Of a stretch of 64,000 nucleotides of DNA, positions 26,805 to 36,822 are shown one piece after another. The DNA is from VAZQ01 sp963771845. Its GTDB lineage: Bacteria > Pseudomonadota > Alphaproteobacteria > Rhizobiales > Xanthobacteraceae. How positions within the stretch are numbered: the first letter of the stretch is position 1; each line of letters begins with the position of its first letter. The DNA lies in assembly GCA_963771845.1 (NCBI GenBank), contig CAVYVC010000004.1:1-64000 (forward strand), in the 5' to 3' direction. The notes under the pieces were generated by a model. It saw only the letters and a program-made list of their open reading frames with translations, had not been told where the DNA came from and searched no databases. A program made the translations under genes and the position numbers.

Positions 26805-27971
26805 CTACTTCCTTTCGAGAAAGGCGCGGATTTTCTCGCTAGCCTGTGCGATGGCCAGGACCCCGTTCCAATGCCCGTTGGGGCCTGTCACCTGCGCTGT
26901 TTCAACCGGAATTCCGTTGGCCGCAATCTTTTCGACCGCTTGCGCGACACGCGCGGGAGGGAAAAGCGCGTCGGTCGGCGTTGAGATCGCAAGAACCGGC
27001 GCCTTGATCCTGGAAATGTCTGCGGATGCCAACTGATTGGCTTTGACGAGATAAAGGAATTGATTGGCATCAACGACAGCAGCGCGCTGGGCGATGAACT
27101 CAGCGAGCTCGGTTTCGACCTTGAACTTGTCGGCAAGGGCTGTGTTCGGATCCTTGCCTTCCTCGGCGGGCCCGCCGTGAAACGCCTTGTCGGCCCATTC
27201 GTAATGAAAGGCATGCAGAGTTGCGACCTTGAGCCCGGTCTTTATTCCTTCGAGCGGCTCGTCCCTGCCGTAATAGTCTCCGCCGTTCCACTTTGGATCG
27301 AGCCGAACCGGCTCTGCCCACGCACCCAGCCACGCAGTCAGATAGAGGTCAGGTGCCGGAGTGGAGATCGCCGCCACGATGCGCTCAACGATATCGGGAT
27401 AGCTCGCTGCCCATTCGTAAGCCTGCAATCCGCCCATGGAGGCGCCCACAACCTTGAGCCTGGTGATCCCGAGACTGTCGATCAGCGCCTTTTGCACCCG
27501 CACGAAATCCTTGATGCTCACGACCGGAAAGGTCATGCCATAAGGCTTGCCGGTGTCCGGATTGATCGTCGCAGGACCCGTGGTCACGACATTGGGTGAT
27601 TTGGCGTTGAAATTGACCAACGTGTCAGACGAGATCACGTAATATTTGCTGGTATCGATCGGCTTGCCGGGACCGATGATCGCGTCCCAATAGCCGGCGG
27701 CGGCATTGCTCGCCGAATATTTGCCGAAAGCATGCGAGCTGCCAGAGAAGAAGTGCGTGATCAGGACGGCATTCGATTTGTCGCCATTGAGCGTTCCGGC
27801 CGCCTCCCACCCGATCCTCACATTTTTGATGGTGCCACCCGCGACGGTCTCATAGCGTGGTAGCTCGAAGATCTTCTTTTCCACAATGAGGTCTTGCGCA
27901 AACGCCGGCGAGTCTAATGTCGCAGTCATGAGGACCAGCGCGGTCAGCAACGAACAGATGCAGACGAGCAT
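26805..27971 (-). CDS. Exported alpha/beta hydrolase, homoserine O-acetyltransferase-like (MetX fold)
   Basis: This protein of about 388 aa has a signal peptide (MLVCICSLLTALVLMTATLD..., PAFAQ), unlike cytoplasmic MetX. The MetX-type alpha/beta hydrolase core is clear: ITHFFSGSSHAFGKYS (oxyanion region), the nucleophile elbow GASMGGLQAYEW, an acid near STPTDALFPP and the His in GPNGHWNGV. ATG 27971 follows GAGGAGG; an upstream in-frame start at 28001 would hide the signal peptide. It is the middle gene of the flavin reductase-hydrolase-cupin operon and may be an esterase or acyltransferase. Confidence 0.88.
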   Translation of the reverse strand: MLVCICSLLTALVLMTATLDSPAFAQDLIVEKKIFELPRYETVAGGTIKNVRIGWEAAGTLNGDKSNAVLITHFFSGSSHAFGKYSASNAAAGYWDAIIGPGKPIDTSKYYVISSDTLVNFNAKSPNVVTTGPATINPDTGKPYGMTFPVVSIKDFVRVQKALIDSLGITRLKVVGASMGGLQAYEWAASYPDIVERIVAAISTPAPDLYLTAWLGAWAEPVRLDPKWNGGDYYGRDEPLEGIKTGLKVATLHAFHYEWADKAFHGGPAEEGKDPNTALADKFKVETELAEFIAQRAAVVDANQFLYLVKANQLASADISRIKAPVLAISTPTDALFPPARVAQAVEKIAANGIPVETAQVTGPNGHWNGVLAIAQASEKIRAFLERK

Positions 27972-27984
27972 TGGCGGCGCCTCC

Positions 27985-28470
27985 TCATTCCAGGTACCCA
28001 CCCCGGAAATGCACCAGGGGCCTGCCCTCGCCGATCAACACATCGACGACGCGCCCGATGATAATCGAAATACCGTGGCGCTGCAGGCTTTCCTCCAGCT
28101 TGCAGTCCATGGCGCCAAGCGCATTCGTCAGCACCGGGGCTCCGGTCGCAAGCGCCGTCCAGGATGCGGTCTCGAACCGTGCAGCGCCTTTCACAGGTGT
28201 CTTGCCGGCGAAGAGATCAGCGACCGCGCTCGCCTCCCGCGGCAGAAAATTGATGGCGAAGTGACCTGCTGAAAGCACGACGGGCAGTGCCGACGTGCGT
28301 TGGTCAATGGACACGAGCATCAGCGGCGGCTCCGCACACACATGCGTTGCCGACAGACCCAGAAACCCGGCCGGTCCTTCGATCGAGCGCGCCGTGACGA
28401 TGGTGCTCCCGATCGCCCGCTGGCCAAGGGCGCGCCAGAACAGCTTGGTATCGATGTGCTTGGTTTGCAT
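27985..28470 (-). CDS. Flavin reductase family protein (DIM6/NTAB)
   Basis: This 161-residue split-barrel flavoprotein resembles the small components of two-component flavin monooxygenases. Family features are GSTIVTARSIEGPAGFLGLSA near the start, CAEPPLMLVSIDQRTS for FMN binding, and FAINFLPREAS. It supplies reduced flavin using NAD(P)H. No large oxygenase component is in the window, so its partner must be elsewhere or it acts differently. It is the first gene of the minus-strand catabolic operon, 13 nt before the hydrolase. Confidence 0.88.
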   Translation of the reverse strand: MQTKHIDTKLFWRALGQRAIGSTIVTARSIEGPAGFLGLSATHVCAEPPLMLVSIDQRTSALPVVLSAGHFAINFLPREASAVADLFAGKTPVKGAARFETASWTALATGAPVLTNALGAMDCKLEESLQRHGISIIIGRVVDVLIGEGRPLVHFRGGYLE

Positions 28471-28474
28471 GGCC

Positions 28475-28562
28475 GCGAATAGCGAGTAGCGAGTAGCGAA
28501 TAGTAGACCGGCGGTCCGCCTGTTGCTACCACAACCGGGCGCTTACTATTCGCTATTCGCTT
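28475..28562. repeat. Palindromic repeat between divergent catabolic genes
   Basis: Arms GCGAATAGCGAGTAGCGAG... (28475-28505) and TACTATTCGCTATTCGCTT (28544-28562) are inverted copies containing iterated TAGCGA units. It lies between the divergent flavin reductase and RidA genes, where the promoters must be. Confidence 0.75.
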
Positions 28563-28573
28563 AAGGTCCGTCC

Positions 28574-29047
28574 ATGAGCACACTCGAAGCCAAGCTCCGC
28601 CAGATGGGATACGCCATCCCGCCGCCGTTCAAGTTTCCCAGTCCGAACCGAACGGGCTGCGTGGTGGTCGGCTCCATCGTGTTTGTTTCGGGTCACGGGC
28701 GCGACTTGCCGTCACTGCCCAATGTCAAGCAGACTGGCAAGGTCGGACGTGATCTGACGATCGAGGAGGGCTATGCGACCGCCCGTGCCGTTGCGCTCTC
28801 CATGCTCGCCAGCCTCAAGCAGGAGCTTGGCGACCTCGATCACATCAAGCGGATTGTGCGGCTGTTTGGAATGGTCAACGTGGCGCCCGGGTTTGATCGG
28901 ATGCCGCAGGTGATAGACGGAGCGTCCGATTTCTTCTACGAGTTGCTGGGGCCGCAGAACGGGCAGCACGCGCGTTCGGCGGTCGGCTTGGCCGAGCTTC
29001 CGCACGGTATTCCGGTCGAGATCAACGGAGAATTCGAACTGCGATAG
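28574..29047 (+). CDS. RidA/YjgF family protein
   Basis: This 157-residue protein belongs to the RidA (YjgF/UK114) superfamily, the chorismate-mutase-like subgroup, with LRQMGYAIPPPFKFPSPN at the N-terminus, IVFVSGHGRD, ARAVALSMLASLKQELGDLD and the C-terminal VGLAELPHGIPVEIN. RidA proteins hydrolyse reactive enamines and imines; some, such as 2-aminomuconate deaminase, act in aromatic catabolism. The canonical Arg of the active RidA site is replaced in this subgroup, so the activity is uncertain. It is co-oriented with and 9 nt before the VOC gene. Confidence 0.9.
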   Translation: MSTLEAKLRQMGYAIPPPFKFPSPNRTGCVVVGSIVFVSGHGRDLPSLPNVKQTGKVGRDLTIEEGYATARAVALSMLASLKQELGDLDHIKRIVRLFGMVNVAPGFDRMPQVIDGASDFFYELLGPQNGQHARSAVGLAELPHGIPVEINGEFELR

Positions 29048-29056
29048 GAGGTTCTC

Positions 29057-29506
29057 ATGGCTGCTCGCTTGCGACACATCGCGCTTTCCGTGCCTGATCC
29101 GGAAAAGGCGGCGGTGTTCTTCGAACAGGCATTCGGGATGAAGCGCGCGGGCAAGGCCGGCATTGGGCTCTATATGAGCGACGGCACCGTGAACGTGGCG
29201 CTGCTGAAATTTGACGGCGACGTGCCGGGAATGCCGCCGGGCAAGCCGTATTACGGGATCATCCATTTCGGCATGTGGGTGGACGATCTCGAACAAGCAA
29301 CCGAGCAAGTGGAAAAGGCGGGCGGCACCTATTTCATGGGACGGGAAGATCACAACCCGAATACGTTTTACGAGGTCAAATACAAGGACCCGAATGGAAT
29401 TGTCTTTGATATCACCCATTCCGGCTGGCGCGGCGCAGTGAAGGAAGTTGCGCCTGCTCCGAAAAAGTCACGGCGTGAAACCGTCTGCAGGTTAATCAGC
29501 AGATGA
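29057..29506 (+). CDS. VOC/glyoxalase superfamily protein
   Basis: The 149-residue vicinal-oxygen-chelate protein has two beta-alpha-beta-beta-beta units. RLRHIALSVPDPEKAAVFFEQAFG begins the first with the metal His, IHFGMWVDDLEQA the second, and VKYKDPNGIVFDITHSGW carries the C-terminal metal Glu/Asp region. Members are metal-dependent isomerases or dioxygenases. AGGAGG is just upstream of ATG 29057. With RidA it forms a two-gene operon divergent from the cupin operon, so both probably serve one catabolic pathway. Confidence 0.9.
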   Translation: MAARLRHIALSVPDPEKAAVFFEQAFGMKRAGKAGIGLYMSDGTVNVALLKFDGDVPGMPPGKPYYGIIHFGMWVDDLEQATEQVEKAGGTYFMGREDHNPNTFYEVKYKDPNGIVFDITHSGWRGAVKEVAPAPKKSRRETVCRLISR

Positions 29507-29776
29507 CTCATATGAGTATTGGGCTTTACTGCGAACCAGCGGGCATCTACCTGCCATCAGTGCTCTATTGAAGGTGCGTGGCGGCTAACGCGTGCGGCTT
29601 CAACATCCAATTTCAGTTCGGTACCACGCCCAAGCCATGGAGAAGGCCAACCGGTAGGGGTGGAGTGCCAAGTCGCTGAGTTATCTCAGTCCAGACAAAG
29701 GCCGTCTAAAGAACCCGTTAACCATAATTCTGTAATCCAGCGTTGGTGAGTTCGACGCGCGAATAGCAGGCCGGTA
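29507..29776. other. Intergenic region before the TPR gene
   Basis: 270 nt with only short frames; it probably carries the promoter of the TPR gene. No consensus promoter is obvious. Confidence 0.4.
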
Positions 29777-30517
29777 ATGTCAGACCGCCCTCATTTAATG
29801 ACCAAAATCCTTGCAAGCCTCTTCGTGGCGGCTGCGGCATTCTGGATTGGTTTGGCGGATTTTAGCATCACAGAAAAGTGGCAGCAGGGGCAGCGTGCTC
29901 GGTGGCTATCCTTGAGCTCGACCGGGGACGGGTTGCTGGCGCAGGGCAAGCTCGATGACGCCTATAAAGCCCATCGCGAGGGCCTCGCCATAGCCGAGCA
30001 TCTCGTTGCAAGCGATCGCAGCAATGTTAAATGGGCCAGCAAACTTTCGCTGTCGCAAATGAAAGTTGGTGACGTGTTATTGGCGCAGGGGAGCCTCGAT
30101 TTTGCTCTCAAAGCCTACCGTGATGGCCTCGCCATAGCTGAGCGCCTCGACGCTATGGACGGCAGTGATCGTGATCTCGGATTGCAGAGCGGGCTGATGG
30201 GATCATATGAAAAACTCGGCGGTCTGTTGGTGAGATTGAACAAGTTTAGTGAGGCGCTCAAGGCCTACCGCAATGCCCTCGCCATAGCCGAACGCCTCGC
30301 AGCTTGGGATCGCACCAATACCAGCCGGAAGAGCCATGTGTCGTCGTTATATACAAACGTGGGCAACGTGCTGCTGGAAGAGGGCAGCCTCGATGCCGCG
30401 CTTACTGCCTACCGCGACAGCCTCACCATCGAAAAGCGCCTTGCCGCGGCGGACCCCAGCAACGCGCGTTGGCAATGTGACCTGGTCGTATCATTCCAGA
30501 GGGTCGGTGACGCGCTA

Positions 30518-31793
30518 GTTCATCGATTTTGAAGTTCGAATTATATCAGGCGGCTCGGTCGAGTTTATAGGACCAGGTATGGACGACGGGATTGCGATTG
30601 AATTCATCCATGGCAGCCATGATGCGATCCTTGAGTTCCTGTTTGGATGCGACGCGGATGTGGCGGAGCACCGAGCGCGTGAGCTTGGAGAAGAAGCCCT
30701 CGATGAGATTGAGCCAGGAGCCGTGCGTGGGCGTGAAGGTGAATTCGAAGCGGCCGATAGGCTGATCGGCGAGCCAAGTCTTGGTCTCCTTGGAGATGTG
30801 TGCGGAATGATTGTCGAGGATCAGCTTGATTGCTGTATGGGCCGGATAAGTGGCGTCGAGAAGCTTGAGAAATTCGATGAATTCGCGACTGCGGTGGCGA
30901 TCCCTGACGAGGGCGTGAACCTGGCCGCTCAGCAGATCAATCCCGGCCAGCAAACTGACGGTGCCGTGGCGCTTGTATTCATAATCGCGCGCGAAGGTCG
31001 CGTGCCTGCCGGGCTCAGGCGGCAGGTCCGGAGCCGTGGTTGCGATCGCCTGGATACCGGGCTTCTCGTCATAGGAGACGATCGCCACGGCCTCGCTCGG
31101 CTTTTGTTTTGCGGCGGCAGCCTTCTCCTTGATCAGCTTGACCTCTCGATAGACGCACAGAACCTCCGCCATCTTCTGCTTGAACTGCGGATCGCGGCGC
31201 TCCAGGTAATAGCGGACCTTGTGCGGCTTTATCTCCTGCTCATTGAGGATGTTGCACAAAGTGCCTTGAGCGAGGTGGGCAAGGCAGATGTGCCCCGCAG
31301 CCGGCGCATGTTCGCGCACATGACGGGCGAGAAGACGCGTCGTCCACAACTCGTGCGGATAGCCGAGTTCCTTGGCCTTGCGACAGGCAAGGTTCACAAC
31401 CCAGGCCTTGGCCTCGGCCGTGATCGTCGGCTGCTTGCCGGGTCGTGGCAGATCGTCGAGTGCTGCCCTCGGACCGTGGGCCAATGCCCGTTCGACGCAG
31501 CGTTGGACGGTCTGATGGTGCACACCCATAGTCCGCCCCACCGCAAAAAACGACGAGTTCTCTTGGTACCTCAGCAGCATCCGCGCCCGCTCGACCCGGC
31601 TCGCCGGTTCCGTCCGCGAGCGCGAAATTGTCGTCAATGCAGCTATCTCCTCATCGTTCAGCGCCAATTCGATTGCCTGTCGCCATCCCGCCATAACCTC
31701 AATCCTCGTTTCCGAATCAGAGAAGCGAGGCTACAGGCCATCTCAGCAAAACTGAATCCTGCCCATATGATTGGTTTCATGGAATCGATGAAC
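30518..31793. mobile_element. IS630-family insertion sequence
   Basis: The element is 1276 bp with terminal inverted repeats starting GTTCATCGATT at both ends (11 identical bases, then imperfect). It is flanked by TA on each side (30516-30517 and 31794-31795), the TA duplication typical of the IS630/Tc1 group. It carries one transposase gene on the minus strand. The ends, target duplication and transposase are intact, so the insertion is probably recent. Confidence 0.93.
30546..31694 (-). CDS. IS630 family transposase
   Basis: This 382-residue transposase has an N-terminal helix-turn-helix region (SRVERARMLLRYQENSSFFA) and a second one (MGVHHQTVQRCVERAL), then the DDE catalytic domain: Asp in IVSYDEKPGIQ, Asp in LILDNHSAH, and Glu in THGSWLNLIEGFFSKL. 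The length and three-motif spacing are normal for IS630, and no frameshift is needed, unlike in IS630 members with two frames. It fills most of the element at 30518-31793. Confidence 0.95.
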   Translation of the reverse strand: MAGWRQAIELALNDEEIAALTTISRSRTEPASRVERARMLLRYQENSSFFAVGRTMGVHHQTVQRCVERALAHGPRAALDDLPRPGKQPTITAEAKAWVVNLACRKAKELGYPHELWTTRLLARHVREHAPAAGHICLAHLAQGTLCNILNEQEIKPHKVRYYLERRDPQFKQKMAEVLCVYREVKLIKEKAAAAKQKPSEAVAIVSYDEKPGIQAIATTAPDLPPEPGRHATFARDYEYKRHGTVSLLAGIDLLSGQVHALVRDRHRSREFIEFLKLLDATYPAHTAIKLILDNHSAHISKETKTWLADQPIGRFEFTFTPTHGSWLNLIEGFFSKLTRSVLRHIRVASKQELKDRIMAAMDEFNRNPVVHTWSYKLDRAA

Positions 31794-32611
31794 TAGTGAT
31801 GCAGGGCAAGCTGCCTGACGCCCTTGCAGCTTACCGCGATGGTTTAGCCATTGCTGAGCGCCTTGCCGCCACCAATCGTGATGACGTGAGATGGCAGAGC
31901 TATCTGTCGGCGTCGTACAGGAAGCTCGGAAACGTCATGGTGGCGAAAGGGAGCCTCGATGACGCGCTCGCCGCCTACGGAGCCAGTCTCGTCATCGCCG
32001 AGCGTCTCGCCGCCGCCGATCGCAATGATAGGGGATGGCAGCGCGATCTCTCTATATCGTACATGAAGATCGGTAACGTACTGCTGGCGCAGGGAAAACT
32101 TGAGGATGCTCTCAGAGCCTATCGCAACAATCTCGCGGTTACGCAGCGCCTTGCCGCCGCCAGCAATAATGTGCAGCAACAGGGTGATCTCTCAGTGTCG
32201 TACTCGAAGCTTGGAAACGTCCTCGTGGCGAAAGGGAACCTAGATGATGCCCTGAAGGCCTACCGGGACAGTCTCGCGATTGCCCAGCGTCTCGCCGCTT
32301 CCGATCGAAACAATACGCAGCGGCAACGCGATCTCATCCTCTCATACGAGAAGGTCAGTGACTTGCTCATAACGCAAGGCAGGCTTTACGATGCGCTGAA
32401 GGTCCGCCGTGACAGCCTCGCCATCGACGAGCGGCTCGCCACCGCCGATCGCAGCAATGTTGGGGCGGAAAGTGGCCAGTCCGCGTCATACGTCAAGGTT
32501 GCCGACACGCTGCAGGGGCAAGTGCCGCAAAGTCGCGCTTTTTCATCATCGCGGTGATGGCATCGAGAAGAGCCGTAACCGCCGAGTTAGACTAATGCAG
32601 ACAAACTGTCC

Positions 32612-33132
32612 GCTATGCAGCATGAAATAAGTTCAAAGCAGAACCTGCTCGGAACCACTTGAGCTGAGGGGCGCTGGATGAGTGCACGAGCGCCAGCGTC
32701 TCGGTAGTGCCGTCGGCATGGCGAACAATGCAAGTCACGGCCGGCCGGACGCCAGCTCGGCCACACCGACGAGGCTGATGCGGTCGTCCTCCCGAATGCG
32801 CTCGTAGTCATCCGGATTTGGAATGTCAGCGCCAACAACCCCTGCTTTTTCAAATTCGACTCATGAATGCGCGCGAAGCTGCGGGCGATCACCGCCACGC
32901 CGCCGAGAAGCCGCGGTGAGAGCGCGGCGTGCTCCCGGCTGCTGCCTTCACCGTAATTGAGATCGCCGACCACCACCCAGCGGGCACCGCGCGATTTGTA
33001 GTCGCGGGCAATTTTTGCAAAGGACTGATCGGTTTCACCCGACAACACGTTTTTGCCATGGCCCGCCTTACCCGTGAAGGCATTGGTCGCGCCCATGAAC
33101 ATGTTTCCGTGATGCACAATAGAGCGCAGGTC
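32612..33132 (-). pseudogene. Aconitate hydratase, 3' fragment, frameshifted
   Basis: The minus strand encodes the swivel domain of a mitochondrial-type aconitase: HHGNMFMGATNAFTGKAG, then RWVVVGDLNYGEGSSREHAA with the substrate-binding SSREH, then GGVAVIARSFARIHESNLKK. After LLALTFQI the frame shifts; another frame continues PNPDDYERIREDDRISLVG and ends FRAGSALNLFHAA. The three-quarters of the gene with the Fe-S cysteines is missing. A full aconitase elsewhere is expected. Confidence 0.85.
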
Positions 33133-33178
33133 TTCTCAGCAATGTGGTAGGATATGGCCGTCGGCCAGGGAGGGCTAT

Positions 33179-36100
33179 GTGAGACGGCATCGCACTACGA
33201 GCCGTAAGCAAGCGGATACGCGGCACCGCAAGACGACGAAGCCCAAGCGCCGCAAGGAGTCGACTGCTGCCCGCGGTCGCGGTTCCTCCATTGCCGACCT
33301 AGCGGAACAGCTCGACTTGCGTACTCGCGAGCTGAACGAGGCGCAGAAGAAGCTCAATGTACGCACTCGCGAGCTGACCAAATCTTAGAGCAGCAGACCG
33401 CGGCCGCCGAGGTTCTGCGGCTCATTTCCAGCTCGCCAGGAGACCTCGACGCTGTTTTTCAGACGCTTCTCGGCAACGCACTGCGTCTCTGCGCGGCCGA
33501 TTTTGGTTTGATGTTCCAGTACGATGGCATCAGCGTAGAATTGATGGCGCAGCGGAGCGCCGAACCAGGCCTATATCGAATACGTGCAGCGGACTAGTTC
33601 GTCCGGGCCCCGATACGCTTATCGGTCGAATAATGAAATCCCGCCCGTTAGTGCAGTTCGACGATTACGCCGGTTCGCAGGCATATCTCGATCGTGATCC
33701 GCTTGCGTATGGCTGTCGAACGCGGCAGGGTGCGGACGATATTCGGTGTGCCAATGCTGCGAGAGGGCGAGCTGATTGGCGCGATATCGCTGTACCGGCA
33801 GGAGGTCCGTCCGTTCACCGACAAGCAGATGGAACTTTTGCAAAACTTTGCCGCCCAGGCCGTCATCGCCATAGAGAATGCGCGGCTGCTCAACGAGCTG
33901 CGCGAAGTCGCTGCAGCAGCAGACCGCCACTGCCGACGTGCTCAAGGTAATCAGCCGCTCGACCTTTGATCTGAAGGCGGTATTCGACACGCTCCTCGAA
34001 TCCGCGGTTCGATTGTGCGAGGCCGAAAGCGCACACCTCTTCCGTCGCGCGGACGACGGCTTCTACGAACTGGCCGCCTGCGCGGCTATTCCGCCGAAGA
34101 TGAGCAACACATTCGGCACCATCGCCTGGCGCCCGGAAGAGACTCGCTTACCGGGCGCATTGCGCTTGAGGGCCGCATGGTTCACATCCCGGATGTCTTG
34201 GCAGATCCCGAGTACAAACAGCCGAAAGAACAGCGGCTAGGGGGCTGGCGCACCATGGTCGGTGTGCGACTGCTGCGCGAAGGCGTTCCCTTCGGGGCAT
34301 TGACGTTGACGCGCAGCACCGTGCGCCCGTTCACCGACAAGCAGATCGAGCTGCTCACCACCTTCGCCGACCAAGCGGTGATCGCGATCGAGAACGTGCG
34401 GCTGTTCGATCGAGGTGCAGGCGCGCACGCGCGACCTGAGCGAGTTGCTTCAGCAGCAGACTGCAACTGCCGAAGTGCTGGGCGTCATCTCAAGCTCGCC
34501 GGGCGAGCTTGCGCCGGTGTTCCAGGCGATCCTTGAGAACGCGACCCGAATTTGTGCTGCCAAATTTGGCAGTTTGGTGCTGGTCGAGGGCAATGCGTAC
34601 CGTCGGGTTGCCCTGCACAGCGCGTCGGCGGCAACACGTCGATAGACAAGCGCTTCAATCCCGTTCTACCGCTCACGGCGTCGCCTACCCTTAGTCGCAT
34701 GGCTCGGACCAAGCAGGTCATCCACGTTGCTGACATCCTCATGGATCAGCCGGATGAAACGATCGCCAAGCTCGGGGGCGCGCGGACCATTCTGGTTGTC
34801 CCCATGCTCAAGGACGATCGGTTGGTCGGTGTTATCTCCATCTATCGCCAGGAGGTCAGTCCGTTCACTGACAAGCAGATCGAACTCGTCACTAACTTTG
34901 ACGAAACAGGCCGTCATCGCCATCGAGAACACGCGGCTGCTCAACGAACTGCGCGAATCCCTTCAGCAGCAAACCGCCACCGCCGATGTGCTCAAGGTGA
35001 TCAGCCGCTCAGCCTTCGATCTGCAGACTGTCCTCGATACCCTGGTCGAATCCGTGACGCGGCTTTGCGAAGCGGACCAAGCTTGGCTGTTCGAGCGCGA
35101 GGGCGACGTTTTTCCGTTGGGTCGCCGGCTTCGGCTTGGCAAATGAGGTGCATGCGCGACTGCAGGATTACTTCAAACCGCCTGAACGTGCCGGTCGAAC
35201 GAGGGAGCGTGACCGGGCGAGCCGCGCTGGAGGCAAGAGTGGTTCAGGTTCCCGACGTGCTGACGGACCCGGACTATACCTGGATTGAGGCTCAAAGAAT
35301 TACCGGCTACCGGGCTGCGCTCGGTGTCCCGCTCCTTCGCGAGGGGAGAGGTGGTGGGGGTGATCTTCGTAGGTAGAAATGCACCGCAGCCGTTTACTGC
35401 GAAACAAATCGATCTGGTGACCACCTTCGCCGACCAAGCGGTGATCGCCATCGAGAACACGCGGCTCCTTAACGAGCTGCGCGAGTCACTGCAACAGCAG
35501 ACCGCTACTGCCGACGTCCTCAAGGTCATCAGCCGCTCGGTGTTCGAGCTGCAGCCTGTTCTCGACACCTTGGTCGCCACTGCTGCGCGCCTGTGCAATG
35601 CCGAAATGGCGTTTATTTTCCGTCGCCAAGACGAGGTCTATCGATTAGCGGCCAATTGCGGATTTCCCCCTGCTTACGAGGCATTTCTGAAGGGCGTGGA
35701 ACTATCTCCAAGCCGCACACCGTTACGGGCCGAGCCGCGCTCGAAGGTCATCCGGTCCATGTGGTCGATATACTCGCGGACCCCGAATATGACATGCCCG
35801 AGACTTACGGACTTGGAAAGAGTCGCACCATGTTGAGCGTGCCTTTGCTACGCGAGAAGGTGCCGATCGGCATGATCACAGTCGCGCGACAGCGGGTCGA
35901 GCCTTTTACCGATAAGCAGGTCGAGCTTGTCAGCACCTTTGCCGATCAGGCGGTGATCGCCATTGAGAACGTACGGCTGTTCGACGAAATCCAGGACAAG
36001 GGCCGCCAGCTTGCCGAGGCAAGCCAGCACAAGTCACAGTTCCTCGCCAATATGAGCCATGAGCTGCGCACGCCGCTCAACGCCATCATCGGCGTCAGCG

Positions 36101-36736
36101 AGATGCTGCGGGAGGATGCCGAGGCGCTCAAGCAGGACTTAGAGCCGCTCGACCGCGTGCTCGGCGCCGCTCGACACCTGCTCGCCCTGATCAACGACAT
36201 CCTCGACCTCTCGAAGATTGAGGCGGGGCGAATGGAGCTTCATCTGGACACGTTTTCACTGGTGCCCGTGATCGAGGATGTGGCCAAGACAATCGAGCCC
36301 ATGGTGACGAAGAATGGCAACCGCATCGGCATCGATTGTCCAGCGGACCTTGGGACGATCCATGCCGATCAGACGCGCTTGCGGCAGTCCCTGCTCAACT
36401 TTAGCGAGCAACGCCAACAAGTTCACCGAGAACGGCACTATCACAATCGCCGCCCACCAAGTACGGGAGAACGGCCGCGACTGGGTCACATTCGCGGTCA
36501 CCGACACAGGTATCGGCATGACACCGGAGCAGATGGCCAAGCTTTTCCAGGAGTTTTCCCAGGCTTCCTCCGCCACAGCGAGCAAATACGGCGGCACAGG
36601 CCTTGGCCTCGCGATCAGCCGGCGCTTCTGTCAGATGATGGGTGGCGACATCACGGTCGAGAGCGAGGTAAGCCGCGGCTCGACTTTCACGATCCGGTTG
36701 CCGAGAATTGTGGAAGGCCCCGGGCCCACCGACTAG
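33179..36736 (+). pseudogene. Multi-GAF sensor histidine kinase, many frameshifts
   Basis: From GTG 33179 (AGGGAGGG upstream) a basic coiled-coil N-terminus leads into five tandem GAF domains of about 500 nt, each starting with QQQTATADVLKVISRS-type and ending with FTDKQIELVTTFADQAVIAI-type sequence. The C-terminal part has the H-box FLANMSHELRTPLNAIIG, then the HATPase with NANKFTENGTITI, VTDTGIGMTPEQ, YGGTGLGLAISRRF and GSTFTIRLP. Breaks occur at least near 33386, 33590, 33910, 34110, 34410, 34640, 34905, 35130, 35355, 35700 and 36405. The product would be cytoplasmic, with no response receiver. Confidence 0.88.
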
Positions 36737-36822
36737 GGACGCTGTGGAATTTGGTCGCTATCAGGTCATAGCGGACATCGATCAAACCGCACAGAGTAAG
36801 TCACTTTGAATACGCGCCCTAC

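Larger units (their letters stand above)
29777..32557 (+). pseudogene. TPR-repeat membrane-anchored protein, split by IS630
   Basis: The two halves (29777-30515 and 31796-32557) form one gene of about 500 codons once the IS and one TA copy are removed; the junction reads GDALV|MQGKL in frame. The N-terminus has one membrane helix (ILASLFVAAAAFWIGLADF). Then come about nine units of roughly 50 residues with the pattern GxLxDALxAYRDSLAIAERLAAxDRSNxxWQxDLSxSYxKxGNVLxxQ, a TPR-like solenoid in which each unit is longer than the 34-residue TPR. Interrupted, the left half stops after VGDALVHRF. It is probably a scaffold protein; the partner is unknown. Confidence 0.9.

Noticed and set aside
29777..32557. 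Repetitive DNA that could be taken for a CRISPR array
   Set aside because: The periodicity is about 150 nt, in frame and degenerate at third positions; it encodes protein repeats.
33400..35990. Tandem DNA repeats of about 500 nt
   Set aside because: They are explained by five GAF domains of one former protein, not by a mobile or structural repeat.
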